From Crambe crambe (Eukaryota > Porifera > Demospongiae > Poecilosclerida > Crambeidae): a stretch of 64,000 nucleotides of DNA. The stretch is taken from NCBI GenBank assembly GCA_963924555.1, contig OZ004588.1, positions 6,483,205-6,547,204 on the forward strand, in the 5' to 3' direction. The notes beneath the pieces are model-generated. The model saw only the letters and a program-made list of their open reading frames with translations. It searched no databases and had not been told where the DNA came from. Numbering within the stretch: position 1 is the stretch's first letter; each line of letters begins with the position of its first letter. Below are positions 16,798-27,315 of this stretch, piece after piece. Position numbers and translations under genes: made by a program.

Positions 16798-18288
16798 ATG
16801 GGATACATCAAAGCAGGAATAACATTGGTTCTCACCAGCATCATCCTGAATGAAACAGGTTAGAATAACTATTTCTACAGCAATTTATAATCTGACATAG
16901 CTACATAACAATCTGACCTGGCTTCTAATAATAATCTGTGCTATAGGTGGAGAAACCCATAGGGCAGATAGGGCCCTACCTGTGTGCTGAAGAAGTAGGC
17001 TAAGCCCTACCATTAGATACTGAGTGGCCCCAAAATCTAGCTGGTTCGTGTACTATGACTGCAGCATCGTATCAAACCTGCTGTAACTTTCAATTCTTAA
17101 CCAAAACTAATTTTGAAACACCAGTAGAGAGAGTGGATAATCAGCTTTCTGTTGATGTAGTTAAGAATCAAGAAAGTTGCAGCAGTTAGCTATAGCAAAT
17201 GATCAAGGGGCCAGGTGAATGCAATAGACACATTTTTGACTGCAGCATCCAAGCCCCACCAATCAAGCTCACCAATCAAGCTCTAGCCCCACCAATCAAT
17301 AACATCTTTCTCCACCTATGACTGTGCTTCATACTGAATTTTTCTTTCATTTTGCAGCTAAAGCCCACATTGTTGTTCCCTCTAATGGCACATCCATGCA
17401 GCATCAAAATGGAGTAACTAGGGTTGTTAGTAGTGCCAGTGTGGAAGTCATTACAGGACCTGGTGTGTCTGGCGTGTCTGGACTACCAGCTCCATCAGGA
17501 CCTCGAGGACCACCAGGGCCTCAAGGATCACCCGGGCCTCAAGGATCACCAGGGCCTCAAGGATCACCAGGTGAGATCAAGGTCCATAGCTATGTAATGT
17601 AGTGTCAGACTTCCCTATGGCCTACATACATGCATAGCGTTGATTCTTATTACACCAATGTAATGTACTAGCTATAGTCATGGCACAGGATAGTTACATG
17701 TATGGTGGATTTCATTCATCTCAAGTGTCAACTGTAGGTGGAGTCAACTACATTCGTTGGGGGAGGACTACATGTCCTGACACGGAGGGAACCCAGTTAG
17801 TCTATAGTGGAGTGGCAGCTGGATCCCATCATCTCCACCAAGGAGGAGGAGCTGAGTACCTATGTTTACCTGGTCAACCAGAGTTTCTGCAAGTTACTGC
17901 TGGTCACCAATCAGTTCGTAATAAACTGTATGGTGCTAGTTATCAAACAAATGATAATTCTCCTGCATTTGGTAACATGCTTAACTATAATGCTCCCTGT
18001 GCTGCATGTTCTACTTCAGCACGTGGTCAGAAGATCATGATCCCAGGGAAAGTCAACTGCACCTCCTCATGGACCAGAGAGTACTATGGCTACCTCATGA
18101 CAGAGCGTACTCATGTAAATCATTTACGATCGTCCTATGTGTGTGTGGATGTGAATGCAGAATCAGTCCCTGGTAGTGTGAACAACAATGGAGCTCTACT
18201 GGACTTCACTGAAGTAGTTTGCAGTGGCATTCACTGTCCTCCCTACACGGCAGGATATGAACTCCCCTGTGTCGTGTGCACCAAATGA
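16798..18288 (+). CDS. Short-chain collagen C4-like secreted protein (copy 4)
   Basis: Exons 16798-16858, 17358-17570 and 17738-18288; 274 residues. The signal peptide starts [17 protein letters not shown]. Exon 2 has the [11 protein letters not shown] spacer, a [11 protein letters not shown] linker and eight Gly-X-Y triplets, mostly GPQ GSP. The C-domain has all ten cysteines but is two residues shorter than its neighbours in the loop after VPGS. Intron 1 contains a 380-bp inverted-repeat element. It is nearly identical to copies 5 and 6. Confidence 0.88.
16942..17321. mobile_element. 380-bp MITE in intron 1 (unit 2)
   Basis: The ends are TATAGGTGGAGAAA and TTTCTCCACCTATGA, with CTGTGC repeated on both sides. 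An inner hairpin pairs CTGCTGTAACTTTC... with ...AAAGTTGCAGCAG. The uninterrupted site, with one CTGTGC, is present in the paralogue at about 32090. No ORF. Confidence 0.85.
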
Positions 18289-18697
18289 AGACAATTTTCT
18301 CAATTATTGCTGTGCATAGCTAACTAGTAGTTAGTGATGAAACTACTGTATCATATAGTTCTATAACTATAGCATGTAGTTACAGTTTCAGTTTGAAATT
18401 CTCTTTCATGAAAGATACTTTTTTTTTTACACTTCTGAATCCACTAGCAGTTTAGGGTGCATTGCATGTACATAGCTACCAATTCAACCCCTCTTAGGTC
18501 ACCCACTTAGGTCCTACGTACGTGCATAGCTAGTCACTCGTCATGCATGAGGGCATGAAAAGGGGATAAGGACATCAAGAATTAACCTCTACATAATATC
18601 ACCTAAATCTCTTAATGGTTTCCATGGAAGTGTAGGGTGACAGAAGGTCTTGCTTTTACGTGGTTGTGTATGATGCTTAAAAAAAATTTTTTTGTTG

Positions 18698-18762
18698 AAA
18701 GTTACTGCTGGCATTAAGTGTCCTCCCTATATGCAGCAGGCAATGAGCTCTCCTGTGTAAAT
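18698..18762 (+). pseudogene. Internally deleted C-exon relic (unit 2)
   Basis: Same deletion junction as the relic at 15569. Confidence 0.75.
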
Positions 18763-18779
18763 GAATTCTAGACTACTAT

Positions 18780-19150
18780 GCATAACTCTATGGTGACTTC
18801 AAATTAGAGTAGCTATAGAGTGATTGTAATTTGGAATGTGTCTATGTATATGGTGACTTCACATTAGAGTAGCTATAGAGTGATTGTAATTTGGAGTGTG
18901 TCTATGTATATGGTGACTTCACATTAGAGTAGCTATAGAGTGATTGTAATTTGGAGTGTGTCTATGTATATGGTGACTTCACATTAGAGTAGCTATAGAG
19001 TGATTGTAATTTGGAGTGTGTCTATGTATATGGTGACTTCACATTAGAGTAGCTATAGAGTGATTATAATTTGGAGTGTGTCTATGTATATGGTGACTTC
19101 ACATTAGAGTAGCTATAGAGTGATTGTAATTTGGAGTGTGTCTATGTGTA
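18780..19150. repeat. 60-bp minisatellite (about 6 copies)
   Basis: Tandem 60-bp units of the type at 15655, locally expanded. This accounts for much of the extra length of this unit (about 3.39 kb against about 3.15 kb). Confidence 0.9.
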
Positions 19151-19347
19151 GGATTGTGGCTGTATACATTATGATAACTATACAGTGTGGTAACATTATC
19201 ACAAATTCATAACCACGTTAGGGAGTATTAAGCTAGACTCTAGAATAGGGGGGGGGGGAATTTAAATTTCAGGGGATTTATATGTAACATGTAGGCTAAA
19301 TTCTGGAGGGCAATTTGATCTTGAACCCCTAGATACACATGGTGCAT

Positions 19348-19918
19348 GAGGATTGTCAATACTGTGGAGGTTACCATGTAGAACTGGATTACCAGGACCA
19401 GCTTTTTTTATCTTGATTAACCCATAGAACTAAAGCTTAGCAACACTGATGGTAAGTGTTTCCAGGAACCTACAGGATTTTAGCAATGTCCCCTTATTTG
19501 CAGGAGGGCCAAATATATTCGTTGGGGGATTGAGGATTACATGTTCTGACACACTATAGTGGAGTGACTGGCATCTGAACCCAGTTAGAATGGCAGCTGC
19601 TGGAAATGATCATGCTAGCTAGTATGCAGCATAATAGCCGGCTAAAGTCCTCCTTCTTTTTCCTTCTTTTTCCTTGTGTTGCATGTTCTACTTCAGCACA
19701 TGGTGCAAAGATCATGGTCCCAGGGAAAGTGAACTGTACCTCCTCATGGACCAGAGAGTAATATGGATATACCTCATGACACAACTTAATTAATGATCGC
19801 CAACAAAATATCCTAGCTATGTGATATGGATGTGGATGCACTTATTCCTGGTAGTGCTGCAAATGTCCTATTATATGCAGCAGGCAATGAGGTCTCCTGT
19901 GCTGTGTGCACCGAATGA
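19348..19918 (+). pseudogene. Array pseudogene (unit 2)
   Basis: Paralogue of the pseudogene at 15979, with the same promoter/exon 2 fusion and C-exon stops. The terminal ACCGAATGA lies at 19910-19918. Confidence 0.85.
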
Positions 19919-20121
19919 TTTATTTGACTGTTTAATTGTGGCTACCTACCTGAAATGCAGGTCGTGGTAGCTAACAATAATCATATTGAGTGGTAAATTA
20001 ACTAACCACATTAGCTATTATAATATGGACTGCATGGGAGGGGGTACTTTAAACAGCTCTCTTATTGGATTTTAGAGGGCATATAATATATCTTTTGAAG
20101 CCCTAGATACATGGTGGAGCA

Positions 20122-20129
20122 TATAAAAA
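20122..20129 (+). promoter_or_regulatory. TATA box of the 20191 gene
   Basis: TATAAAAA in GGTGGAGCATATAAAAAGC, 62 nt before the ATG. Confidence 0.75.
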
Positions 20130-20190
20130 GCATGACTCGAGTAGATCACTAGCTGTAGCTAAACATTCTTAGTGATTTGCTGGTTTTGAA

Positions 20191-21687
20191 ATGGGATACA
20201 TCAAAGCAGGAATAACATTGGTTCTCACCAGCATCATCCTGAATGAAACAGGTTAGAATAACTATTTCTACAGCAATTTATAATCTGACATAGCTACATA
20301 GCAATCTGACCTGGCTTCTAATAATAATCTGTGCTATAGGTGGAGAAACCCATAGGGCAGATAGGGCCCTACCTGTGTGCTGAAGAAGTAGGCTAAGCCC
20401 TACCATTAGATACTGAGTGGCCCCAAAATCTAGCTGGTTCGTGTACTATGACTGCAGCATCGTATCAAACCTGCTGTAACTTTCAATTCTTAACCAAAAC
20501 TAATTTTGAAACACCAGTAGAGAGAGTAGATAATCAGCTTTCTGTTGATGTAGTTAAGAATCGAGAAAGTTGCAGCAGTTAGCTATAGCAAATGATCAAG
20601 GGGCCAGGTGAATGCAATAGACACATTTTTGACTGCAGCATCCAAGCCCCACCAATCAAGCTCACCAATCAAGCTCTAGCCCCACCAATCAATAACATCT
20701 TTCTCCACCTATGACTGTGCTTCATACTGAATTTTTCTTTCATTTTGCAGCTAAAGCCCACATTGTTGTTCCCTCTAATGGCACATCCATACAGCATCAA
20801 AATGGAGTAACTAGGGTTGTTAGTAGTGCCAGTGTGGAAGTCATTACAGGACCTGGTGTGTCTGGCGTGTCTGGACTACCAGCTCCATCAGGACCTCGAG
20901 GACCACCAGGGCCTCAAGGATCACCCGGGCCTCAAGGATCACCAGGGCCTCAAGGATCACCAGGTGAGATCAAGGTCCATAGCTATGTAATGTAGTGTCA
21001 GACTTCCCTATGGCCTACATACATGCATAGCGTTGATCCTTATTATACCAATGTAATGTACTAGCTATAGTCATGGCACAGGATAGCTACATGTATGGTG
21101 GATTTCATTCATCTCAAGTGTCAACTGTAGGTGGAGTCAACTACATTCGTTGGGGGAGGACTACATGTCCTGACACGGAGGGAACCCAGTTAGTCTACAG
21201 TGGAGTGACAGCTGGATCACATCATCGCCAAAAAGGAGGAGGAGCTGAGTACCTATGCCTACCTGGTCAACCAGAATTTCTGCGAGTTACTGCTGGTCAC
21301 CAATCAGTTCGTAACAAACTGTATGGTGCTGGTTATCAAACAAATGATAATTCTCCTGCATTTGGTAACATGTATAACCATAATGCTCCCTGTGCTGCAT
21401 GTTCCACTTCAGCACGTGGTCAGAAGATCATGATCCCAGGGAAAGTCAACTGCACCTCCTCATGGACCAGAGAGTACTATGGCTACCTCATGACAGGACG
21501 TACTCATGCCGTTCATTTTCGAACATCCTATGTGTGTGTGGATGTGAATGCAGAATCAGTCCCTGGTAGTGCTGGCTTTAACTACAATGGAGCTCTACTG
21601 GACTTCACTGAAGCAGTTTGCAGTGGCATTCACTGTCCTCCCTACACGGCAGGATATGAACTCCCCTGTGTCGTGTGCACCAAATGA
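20191..21687 (+). CDS. Short-chain collagen C4-like secreted protein (copy 5)
   Basis: Exons 20191-20251, 20751-20963 and 21131-21687; 276 residues. Same layout as copy 4: signal peptide, [11 protein letters not shown] spacer, eight Gly-X-Y triplets, ten-cysteine C-domain. Differences cluster in the variable loop after GYLMT ([11 protein letters not shown]). The domain carries FTEAVCSG where most copies have FTEVVCSG. Confidence 0.88.
20335..20714. mobile_element. 380-bp MITE in intron 1 (unit 3)
   Basis: Same length, ends and insertion point as 16942-17321, so it was copied by unit duplication and not inserted anew. Confidence 0.85.
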
Positions 21688-22096
21688 AGACAATTTTCTC
21701 AATTATTGCTGTGCATAGCTAACTAGTAGTTAGTGGTGAAACTACTGTATCATATAACTCTATAACTATAGCATGTAGTTACAGTTTCAGTTTGAAATTC
21801 TCTTTCATGAAAGATACATTTTTTTGACACTTCTGAATCCACTAGCAGTTTAGGGTGCATTGCATGTACATAGCTACCAATTCAACCCCTCTTAGGTCAC
21901 CCACTTAGGTCCTACGTACGCACATAGCTAGTCACTCGTCATGCATGAGGGCATGAAAAGGGGGTAAGGACATCAAGAATTAACCTCTACATAATATCAC
22001 CTAAATCTCTTAATGGTTTCCATGGAAGTGTAGGGTGACAGAAGGTCTTGCTTTTACGTGATTGTGTACGATGCTTAAAAAAAATTTTTTTGTTGA

Positions 22097-22330
22097 AAGT
22101 TACTGCTGGCATTAAGTGTCCTCCCTATATGCAGCAGGCAATGAGCTCTCCTGTGTAAATGAATTCTAGACTACTATGCATAACTCTATGGTGACTTCAA
22201 ATTAGAGTAGCTATAGAGTGATTGTAATTTGGAGTGTGTCTATGTATAGTATACATTATGAATAACTCTATGGTGACTTCACATTAAGAGTGCATTGTAA
22301 TTTGGAGTGTGTCTATGTATAGGATTGTGG
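22097..22330 (+). pseudogene. C-exon relic plus degenerate minisatellite (unit 3)
   Basis: Relic at 22097-22160 as in units 1 and 2, then two degenerate copies of the 60-bp repeat. Confidence 0.7.
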
Positions 22331-22519
22331 CTGTATATATTATAATAACTATACAGTGTGGTAACATTATCACAAATTCACAACCACGTTTGGGAGTATT
22401 AAGCTAGACTCTAGAATTGGGGGGGGGGGGGATTTAAATTTCAGGGGATTTATATGTAACATGTAGGCTAAATTCTGGAGGGCAATTTAATCTTGAACCC
22501 CTAGACACACATGGTGCAT

Positions 22520-23070
22520 GAGGATTGTCAATACTGTGGAGGTTACCATGTAGAACTGGATTACCACGACCAGCTTTTTTACCTTGATTAACCCATATAA
22601 CTAAAGCTTAGCAACACTGATGGTAAGTGTTTCCAGGAACCTATAGGATTTTAGCAATGTCCCCTTATTTGCAGGAGGGCCAACTATATTCGTTGGGGAT
22701 TGAGGATTACATGTTCTGACACACTATAGTGGAGTGACTGGCATCTGAACCCAGTTAGAATGGCAGCTGTTGGAAATGATCGTGCTAGTATGGAGCATAA
22801 TAGCCGGCCAAAGTCCTCCTTCTTTTTCCTTGTGTTGCATGTTCTACTTCAGCACATGGTGCAAAGATCATGGTCCCAGGGAAAGTGAACTGTACCTCCT
22901 CATGGACCAGAGAGTAATATGGATATACCTCATGACACAACTTAATTAATGATCGCCAATACAATATCCTATGTGATATGGATGTGGATGCACTTATTCC
23001 TGGTAGTGCTGCAAATGTCCTATTATATGCAGCAGGCAATGAGCTCTCCTGTGCCGTGTGCACCGAATGA
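22520..23070 (+). pseudogene. Array pseudogene (unit 3)
   Basis: Third copy of the promoter/exon 2 fusion pseudogene. The C-exon remnant runs from the acceptor at about 22675 to TGA at 23068-23070. Confidence 0.85.
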
Positions 23071-23273
23071 TTTATTTGACTGTTTAATTGTGGCTACCTA
23101 CCTGAAATGCAGGTCGTGGTAACAATAATCATATTGAGTGGTAAATTAACTAGCCACATTAGCTATTATAATATGGACTGCATGGGAGGGGGTACTTTAA
23201 ACAGCTCTCTTATTGGATTTTAGAGGGCATATAATATATCTTTTGAAGCCCTAGATAGCTACATGGTGGAGCA

Positions 23274-23282
23274 TATAAAAAA
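23274..23282 (+). promoter_or_regulatory. TATA box of the 23342 gene
   Basis: TATAAAAAA in GGTGGAGCATATAAAAAAGC, about 65 nt before the ATG. Confidence 0.75.
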
Positions 23283-23341
23283 GCATGACTCGAGTAGATT
23301 ACTAGCTAGCTAAAAATTCTTAGCGATTTGCTGGTTTTGAA

Positions 23342-24838
23342 ATGGGATACATCAAAGCAGGAATAACATTGGTTCTCACCAACATCATCCTGAATGAAAC
23401 AGGTTAGAATAACTATTTCTACAGCAATTTATAATCTGACATAGCTACATAACAATCTGACTTGGCTTCTAATAATAATCTGTGCTATAGGTGGAGAAAC
23501 CCATAGTGCAGATAGGGCCCTACCTGTGTGCTGAAGAAGTAGGCTAAGCCCTACCATTAGATACTGAGTGGCCCCAAAATCTAGCTGGTTCGTGTACTAT
23601 GACTGCAGCATCGTATCAAATCTGCTGTAACTTTCAATTCTTAACCAAAACTAATTTTGAAACACCAGTAGAGAGAGTGGATAATCAGCTTTCTGTTGAT
23701 GTAGTTAAGAATCGAGAAAGTTGCAGCAGTTAGCTATAGCAAATGATCAAGGGGCCAGGTGAATGCAATAGACACATTTTTGACTGCAGCATCCAAGCCC
23801 CACCAATCAAGCTCACCAATCAAGCTCTAGCCCCACCAATCAATAACATCTTTCTCCACCTATGACTGTGCTTCATACTGAATTTTTCTTTCATTTTGCA
23901 GCTAAAGCCCACATTGTTGTTCCCTCTAATGGCACATCCATACAGCATCAAAATGGAGTAACTAGGGTTGTTAGTAGTGCCAGTGTGGAAGTCATTACAG
24001 GACCTGGTGTGTCTGGCGTGTCTGGACTACCAGCTCCATCAGGACCTCGAGGACCACCAGGGCCTCAAGGATCACCCGGGCCTCAAGGATCACCAGGGCC
24101 TCAAGGATCACCAGGTGAGATCAAGGTCCATAGCTATGTAATGTAGTGTCAGACTTCCCTATGGCCTACATACATGCATAGCGTTGATTCTTATTACACC
24201 AATGTAATGTACTAGCTATAGTCATGGCACAGGATAGTTACATGTATGGTGGATTTCATTCATCTCAAGTGTCAACTGTAGGTGGAGTCAACTACATTCG
24301 TTGGGGGAGGACTACATGTCCTGACACGGAGGGAACCCAGTTAGTCTATAGTGGAGTGGCAGCTGGATCCCATCATCTCCACCAAGGAGGAGGAGCTGAG
24401 TACCTATGTTTACCTGGTCAACCAGAGTTTCTGCAAGTTACTGCTGGTCACCAATCAGTTCGTAATAAACTATATGGTGTTGGTTATCAAACAAATGATA
24501 ATTCTCCTGCATTTGGTAACATGCTTAACCATAATGCTCCCTGTGCTGCATGTTCTACTTCAGCACGTAGTCAGAAGATCATGATCCCAGGGAAAGTCAA
24601 CTGCACCTCTTCATGGACCAGAGAGTACTATGGCTACCTCATGACAGGACGTACTAATGCCGGTCATTTTCGAATATCCTATGTGTGTGTGGATGTGAAT
24701 GCAGAATCAGTCCCTGGTAGTGCTGGCTTTAACTACAATGGAGCTCTACTAGACTTCACTGAAGTAGTTTGCAGTGGCATTCACTGTCCTCCCTACACGG
24801 CAGGCTATGAACTCCCCTGTGTCGTGTGCACCAAATGA
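23342..24838 (+). CDS. Short-chain collagen C4-like secreted protein (copy 6)
   Basis: Exons 23342-23402, 23902-24114 and 24282-24838; 276 residues. Signal peptide, spacer, eight Gly-X-Y triplets and ten-cysteine C-domain as in copies 4 and 5, with variants such as [10 protein letters not shown] and the loop [11 protein letters not shown]. It is the last of the repeated units. From about 24839 its 3' flank matches the flank of the 31859 pseudogene instead of the flanks of copies 3 to 5. Confidence 0.88.
23486..23865. mobile_element. 380-bp MITE in intron 1 (unit 4)
   Basis: Third copy of the element at the same site as in copies 4 and 5. Confidence 0.85.
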
Positions 24839-25120
24839 AGATGATTTTCTCAATTATTTCTAGCTTAGTTGTGAAATAACAACTACAGTATTATAACTCT
24901 AACCATGCGTAGCATGTAGTTATAGTTTCAGTTTCAAATCAAAAAATATATATATTTCATGAAAGCTAATGATAATATTATGCTGATACATTGCCATGGA
25001 CTGATCAAAAGTGAAAGAGTGAGCAGCATGTGGGTGGGTCTATGAGTGGATCCTTCTCTCTGAACAATTAGCTAGAGACTCCATCAAGTGGTAGCACAGT
25101 ATTATAGCTAGTGCATGCAT

Positions 25121-25561
25121 CAGTGGCGTATCTAGCGAGGTGCTCAGGGTGCTCGAGCACCCCCCTCGGCTGCTAGCTAGCTTTTTCAGTAGGCTCGCTT
25201 CTATAGTTATCTATCCTAAAGCTGATCATCTAGCAAGAGTTTAATATTACACTCACAGAAAGAGCAGCATTGGGTCAGAGTTCAATAATCACATCGGTGA
25301 GGCGCATGCGCCCGGCACGTTTTTACCCTAAATAATGCACATCTCGATCTAAAATTTCTGTGCTTCTTTATTCAGCCTGCACCTCACTTCTGATCCTGTA
25401 CGCTGGTAAAGTAGGGTAGCTAATACTTAGGCCATCATCTGGGTATAATAAAAAGGATGTGGTTAATCAAAAGTGGGCGTGGTTCGAAAAAATTTCGCGC
25501 GCGCTTACGCGCGCATTCTCTATCCAGCACCCTCCTAGCTCAAATTCTAGACACGCCACTG
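25121..25561. mobile_element. 441-bp inverted-repeat element, 5-bp target duplication
   Basis: The ends are CAGTGGCGTATCTAG and CTAGACACGCCACTG, flanked by TGCAT on both sides. The empty site (GTGCATGCATGGACACC) exists at about 33260 in the paralogous flank. The interior has a GCTCGAGC palindrome and a GCGCGC-rich stretch near 25500. No transposase ORF. Confidence 0.85.
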
Positions 25562-25679
25562 TGCATGGACACCTCTTCTTCTCCGGCCATGTTGCCAAGT
25601 AGCTAATAATTATTGTTTTCATGATTAACTGATTAATTGTGGTAGGTACAATAATAATTGTGGACATGAAGTAATTACC

Positions 25680-26230
25680 ACCATTTTTATTTGAGTTGTG
25701 TTTTGAGATAGCTAGCTAGTGGTTTTTAAGATACTACATGAAGAAATAGCTATCTACAGTCATTTGTTGCTATAGCTACCTATTGAAAGGTATAGTCATG
25801 GTATTTCTTTAGCATGTGCAAGTTATCTTTATCTTGGAGTCAATGGTCACCAGCTGGTGGGGAACCACATTTGCAAGTGGCTGAAGGTTTGTCCCTTGAG
25901 TAAAGTCACCATAATATGTTCAGGAAATTGTTTATGACAGAGGAACCACAGGTGAAAGCAGTTGAAGGTTCAAACTGATTGTGGTAACTATGACGCAAGA
26001 GTTATCCTTTATCTCAGAGTAAACACTTGGTCACCAGATGTTGGTTCAGCCGGACTAGCTAGTTTCCAAGAGATAGCTGGTGAGGAACCATAAATCTAGG
26101 TTCAAAAGCTGCTTGTATTTGCAGGAGTTATCCTTTATCTCAGAGTAAAAACTTGGTGTTACACTATTGGGGTCACCAAATGCATGGTTTTTGTGAGCCT
26201 TACGTACGTAGTACTTGATTAGTAGCTAGC
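25680..26230. repeat. Dispersed repeat of about 500 bp (copy 2 of 3)
   Basis: Same ordered words as 13045-13560 and 33400-33960. Confidence 0.7.
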
Positions 26231-26336
26231 TACATGCACCAGAACAAATAATTATTGTTGTGTATGTGTAGATTCTGTATACATGAAGCTCATGTGAACA
26301 TAATAATATTCCAAAAAAAAAAAAAGAATCAAATAG

Positions 26337-26563
26337 CATAGGTGTAGGAAAGGGGGGGGGGGGGGGGGCATGGGGGATATTGCCCCCTCACATTCCACAA
26401 TTTATTTTGGTTCTTTTTAAGGCATAATAATAAATAAATATTATGACAACAGTGAGCATGGTAAATATGTACCTAGTTTTGCAAGGTGCATGCACACTTG
26501 TTACAGTCTCACAGTATTACACTTGCCCCCCCCCCCACTTCCAAACTCCTTCCTACACCTATG
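26337..26563. mobile_element. 227-bp MITE-like element with G/C tracts
   Basis: The ends are CATAGGTGTAGGAA and TTCCTACACCTATG (perfect inverted repeat), flanked by AATAG on both sides. It holds a G run after the left end and a C run before the right end. The paralogous flank near 34085 lacks it. Confidence 0.8.
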
Positions 26564-26899
26564 AATAGTGACATAATGGGGGAAGGGGGGATTTCTAGAT
26601 CACATAGAACCCTGCCTTTTATCCTTTGTATTGTATTTCTCACGTACTTTTCATTAGCAGCATTTGTGCTTCTGATTGTATTGGTTCTATAATAGTGGCC
26701 ATTTTTAAGCCCTACATGCAACTTCTCTTGATCTTTTATCACTGTGTAACATGTAGTTATTATAATTGTTGCATGTAAATAACTAACTGCTTATTATGTG
26801 TAGCAAACACTAACACTAGTCATATGAATAACAATAATGGGTCACAAGATGTTGTGGATATGGACTGTATAATATTGAGGGATCTACGGCTAATGGCTC

Positions 26900-27005
26900 T
26901 GGGTATATTGCTGGAATCACTCAATGCATGGAGCTCTATTCGGTTTCACTAAAGTGCCATGGCATCAAGTGTTGAGCTCCTGTATGTATTGTGCACACCA
27001 AATGA
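26900..27005 (+). pseudogene. 3' relic of a C-exon
   Basis: Decayed GGAGCTCTATTC...CCATGGCATCAAGTG...ACACCAAATGA end of an array gene. A paralogous relic lies at 34755-34850. Confidence 0.7.
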
Positions 27006-27237
27006 TTTCTAGACTATGACTATGACTATGGTGACTTCACATTAGAGTGACTGTACATATGTAATTTAGTGGTAAATCCAACCACGCTTGACATTGCCAA
27101 TTATTTATTGAGATGGCTGTTGGGGGGTGGGGGATTTCAACTTGAGAGATTTGTACACTCACTATTAATAGGTCCATGGTAGCTATCTGATTGGATTCTG
27201 GAGGGCAATGTTACTCTTGAGCCCCTAGACACAGGCG

Positions 27238-27244
27238 TATAAAA
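27238..27244 (+). promoter_or_regulatory. TATA box of the 27316 pseudogene
   Basis: GGCGTATAAAAGAGCATGACTTTGAG, preceded by GGAGGGCAATGTT and CCCCTAGACACA. The promoter looks intact although the gene is broken. Confidence 0.7.
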
Positions 27245-27315
27245 GAGCATGACTTTGAGTATAGATTATTAGCTATAAACTTCTTAGCTATCACTTTTGA
27301 TTTGCTGGTTCTAAA

